64,000 nucleotides of DNA from Aphelocoma coerulescens (Eukaryota; Chordata; Aves; Passeriformes; Corvidae), in contig NC_091015.1 in NCBI RefSeq assembly GCF_041296385.1, positions 90,566,004-90,630,003 of the forward strand, read 5' to 3'. Under the pieces are notes generated by a model. That model did no database searches, was not told where the DNA came from, and worked only from the letters and a program-made list of their open reading frames with translations. Shown here piece by piece: positions 1 through 64,000 of the stretch (positions are counted from its first letter, which is position 1; the number at the start of each line of letters is the position of its first letter). The position numbers and the translations under genes are program-made.

Positions 1-106
1 ACTCTGGTGGCTAGAGACCTCTTGTTTCTGTGGTAGTGCAATTTAATTTTCAAGCAATTTGTATGCATGCTAGAACTGAATTTTAAATACAGAAATAAGG
101 TTAATA

Positions 107-112
107 GTTGCC
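107..112 (+). promoter_or_regulatory. Candidate RFX half-site
   Basis: GTTGCC is one arm of the X-box bound by RFX2/RFX3. No good second arm follows, so this is at best a half-site. Confidence 0.2.
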
Positions 113-178
113 TGGTTTTTTAGGTCCTTACTCTATTTTCGAGAGTTGGCGTTCCTAGTGAAAAGGAATGAAACAAGT

Positions 179-185
179 GTAAACA
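179..185 (+). promoter_or_regulatory. Candidate forkhead (FOXJ1-type) site
   Basis: GTAAACA matches the forkhead core RYAAAYA and sits 105 bases before the start codon at 290. FOXJ1 is the master activator of motile-cilium genes such as outer-arm dyneins. The match is seen; its use is inferred. Confidence 0.35.
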
Positions 186-289
186 AAAGGTTGGGGGGAA
201 GAGTGCAAAATGATGAATGTAGGAGCTTTCTCCATGGTTTAGGGCTTGTTCCTGAAAAACAGTACTTGATGCTTATATTGAATAGTACA

Positions 290-61301
<61,012 letters not shown>

Positions 61302-63197
61302 GTACAACAGCTAAGTGTCTGTGTCTGTATTGAAAGTTTCACTGGTTACTTATTCAGCTCTTCACTGGTGTTTCTTTAGGTCCTATTTTTGTGCCTTTTA
61401 CTATGAAATACCTTTTTTTCTGTATAACTTCTAGGTCAGTACTTAAAATAGCAATGTTTCTGGTAGTTTATACAAGAGTGAATAATTTTTTAAGGAACAT
61501 AGGTAACATATTACACTTTTAAAAACATGGCTATTTTGCTTTGGGATAAATCTGTAATTAAAAGTATTTTATGCAATTGAAGGTCAGTTGTTAAAATACT
61601 AACTACCTGGCAGTCCATAGTACAGCTTCAGACCAAGGAGGAAAAAAGAGTAAACAAGTTGATTTGGGGAATTTGAAACCTCAAGAAAATATAAATTCTC
61701 TTGATATTTCTTAAAATTTATTGCAGTTGGGATTTAGAACCAGAAATAAAGTCAATGCAGCATCAAAGCACATAATTTTTAAATTGATGTTGTTAGTTGG
61801 TTGTCTGTTAACACTCCTAGAAGCTAAGTATCTGAAGATCCAGGCAGTAGCTACTGTCTCTCTGGCATGGAATGAATAATTCAGAAAAACAGAACATGTT
61901 TTAGGTGTGTTTTGGAGTCAAAAACCAGCATATAACACATTGAAATATCAGTGATTTATAGAGTCTTTTTTTTCTATGTCATCTTTCATCTTCCAAGATC
62001 CAGTAAAAATATATCCTAATCTTGACAGAATGCTTGTAACAATATAGTGAGTGACAAATTCTGAGACTTGAGCATACTACTTTTTTTTCTTGTAGCAAAA
62101 ATCTTGGTAAAGATGAAGTATGAGAGTTACCAAGAATCTACCTAATGCTCCACAACAATATATTTCAACAAAGCTTTCAGCACTTAAGTCCAGTGTTCTT
62201 CCATTTTAAGAAAACAATAGAGACACTAGCAGTTAAAAAAAATAGTTGGTTTCTGATTTTTTTTCTTCAGGCCTGTGTTGGAAGCACCCATGTCCTGTTT
62301 ACTTGTTGCGAAGTTGGAGGTTTGCTGCTTGTGAAGAACTAAGGGTTGCTGCAGAGGGCTGATACTATGTTTTTCTAGTAGTGTTTAAAGCTCTTTCTTT
62401 TTAGAATGATATTAAATCACATGGAACTGTCTGTTCAGTCACAGGCCTCTGCAACACTCGAGAATCACTGCTAATTCATTTGATAAGTTCCTTTGCCAAG
62501 TCCAAAATATTTGTATTCTTATTATGAAAAAAGTGCTTAACAAGTTTCATAAAAAAATTGGCTGGTAAAACTTCAGTTTTATCAATGCAAATACAAGCAG
62601 TCAACACAAGTGCCTTATGTATGTTACTGCCAAGTTTTACTTTTAAAATTTTTTTAAATAAATATGGATACTTGGGAAAGTGTAAGTGTAAATTATGCAT
62701 CTAGGACAGTGGCTCCCCTGAGATTCCACTTGTGTTGTTCCTTTCTGTGCTTACAACACTGCATAGGGCCTACTGATGTTAGGTTCTCACAGCTCTGCCT
62801 CCTTGCCTTGCTTAGTTTGCAGACAACCACTTCTTGGATATTTAAATTGTGCTAAAGATTCAGCTGCAAAGTCAGCAGAAAAAAAAGCATTTTATTTTGC
62901 ATTCTCACTCATGATTTACCTTCTCACTTTAAAGTGAGATGGAGGCTAAATTTATTTGTGTTCAAGTGTTGTATGAAACTAGTTTTCCTTAATCCATAAC
63001 CTTATGATTTTAGTATATTTTGGTGATAGCAGCAGTATAAAGAAAAACCTTTTTTTTTTTTCAATTTTGGATAACATAAACCAAATTATGTTAATTTCAC
63101 AATGAAGTAACCTTTCCAACTTCCCTTCCTTTCCCCCTTGAAAAAATTGGCTCTAAAATTGCAGCCTATAGTTAGTTATAACTTGATCCAATAGGAT

Positions 63198-63221
63198 TTT
63201 GTTTGTTTGTTTGTTTGTTTG
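63198..63221 (+). repeat. GTTT microsatellite
   Basis: Five to six GTTT units in intron 43. Confidence 0.85.
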
Positions 63222-63872
63222 GTCTTACTTCATAAATAAAATATATTGACAGCTTGTCATCATGCATCCCTTTAAATCTATTTTTTAATGCAATATTCTA
63301 CATATTCCAACAGGTCAGGGTAGATGTTAACCTTGTTAATTCTCAGATGCTGAATGAAACATAGTATTTGTTGATATTTCAGAAGAACTTTAAAAAATAA
63401 TTAAAGAAATATATGGAGAATTCAGGAAGTTGTTGTATACATTTATATTTTCAATCCTTACCATTTTCAAACAACTAAATATAGGTGCCTACTGGGATGC
63501 ACTATTATGACATATGCAACTTACAAGTTAAGTGAAATAGTTCTCAAATTTTCCTGTTGCTGTTCTCGTGGAATGTGTTTCTTAGGCAGATTTTGCAAAG
63601 TGATCAGAGGTATTTGATCCATTACTCATCAACCTTCTCCAAAGCAAAAGCATCTCATCAGCTTTTCTACTTACCCCTAATATTTTTTGAACAATCAGTG
63701 AATTTTTGGATATCTGTTTTAAGTACATCTGCCTTTTAATTTTTATCACTTTCTCTTCTACCTATGCATTTCTAGAAAGGTTCTTCATATATATACCTAT
63801 TTGTAATCAGTCCCAAAGTTTATTTACTTTGGGAAGTAAAAGAAGAATTTAAAAATATTATTAAGGTAGTAG

Positions 63873-64000
63873 AAAGAATCATAGAAGCACAATACAGTTG
63901 AGCTTGGAAGGGGCCTCTAGAGATAATGTTGTTGAATAAAACCTTAGTCAAGTCAGCCTAGAGGGGGCTGCAGAGGTCTGTGTCCTGTTGAGTTTTGAGA
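63873..64000 (-). mobile_element. CR1 LINE 3' end, antisense, cut by window edge
   Basis: AGAATCATAGAAGCAC and GCTTGGAAGGGGCCTCTAG are the inverse of the CR1 3' end. The element continues past the window. Confidence 0.82.

Larger units (their letters stand above)
1..289 (+). promoter_or_regulatory. 5' flank / 5' UTR of DNAH5
   Basis: AT-rich sequence before the start codon. The DNAH5 frame is open from 80, but only the ATGs at 269 and 290 lie in it. There is no TATA box at a convincing distance and no CpG-island character. A forkhead-type GTAAACA lies at 179-185 and an RFX half-site GTTGCC at 107-112; FOXJ1 and RFX factors drive motile-cilium genes, so this fits, but both are short motifs. 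The transcription start cannot be located. Confidence 0.5.
61302..64000 (+). other. Intron 43 (runs off the window)
   Basis: At least 2.7 kb. I looked for the expected next exon, beginning GFLKK in human, and did not find it. A GTTT repeat is at 63198-63221 and a CR1 tail at the very end. Confidence 0.7.

Noticed and set aside
62260..62345. Possible exon 44 after CTTCTTCAG at about 62270
   Set aside because: Translation does not resemble the expected DNAH5 sequence starting GFLKK; it ends in a stop within about 25 codons.

Overview
The window is vertebrate nuclear DNA, almost certainly from a bird. The non-coding sequence carries CR1 retroposon tails and several copies of bird-type endogenous retrovirus LTRs; the species cannot be told from the sequence. 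Essentially the whole window is one plus-strand gene, the 5' half of DNAH5 (axonemal dynein heavy chain 5, the gamma-type heavy chain of the outer dynein arm of motile cilia). The assignment rests on remembered human DNAH5 and on an unbroken chain of splice-phase-compatible exons. No search was run.

Layout: positions 1-289 are 5' flank or 5' UTR, with a forkhead-type site and an RFX half-site upstream of the ATG at 290. I place 43 coding exons from 290 to 61301, about 2,415 codons of a protein that is about 4,620 residues in human. Exons 1-17 encode the N-terminal tail (DHC_N1 region). Exons 18-22 encode a poorly conserved charged, Ser-rich segment. Exons 23-34 encode the rest of the stem and the linker (DHC_N2). 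Exons 35-40 encode AAA1 with intact Walker A and Walker B motifs, and exons 41-43 encode most of AAA2. The gene continues beyond the right edge. No coding exon is broken by a stop or frameshift; only the 5' edge of exon 12 is uncertain.

The introns hold the accessory DNA: about eight LTR or LTR-like segments (six antisense to the gene), five CR1 pieces, a roughly 870-bp TTCC/GAATTCC/TTTC satellite-like array in intron 11, long homopolymers (57 T directly before exon 6, 17 C in intron 10), and a few palindromes. I found no second protein gene, tRNA, rRNA, CRISPR array or prokaryotic-type system.

The most notable observations are an LTR inserted exactly at the exon 42 splice donor, so that its target-site duplication is the donor itself; the ambiguous exon 12 acceptor; a duplicated 3' splice region before exon 24; and a GC-AG intron after exon 25. 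I see no candidate for a wholly new biological system here.
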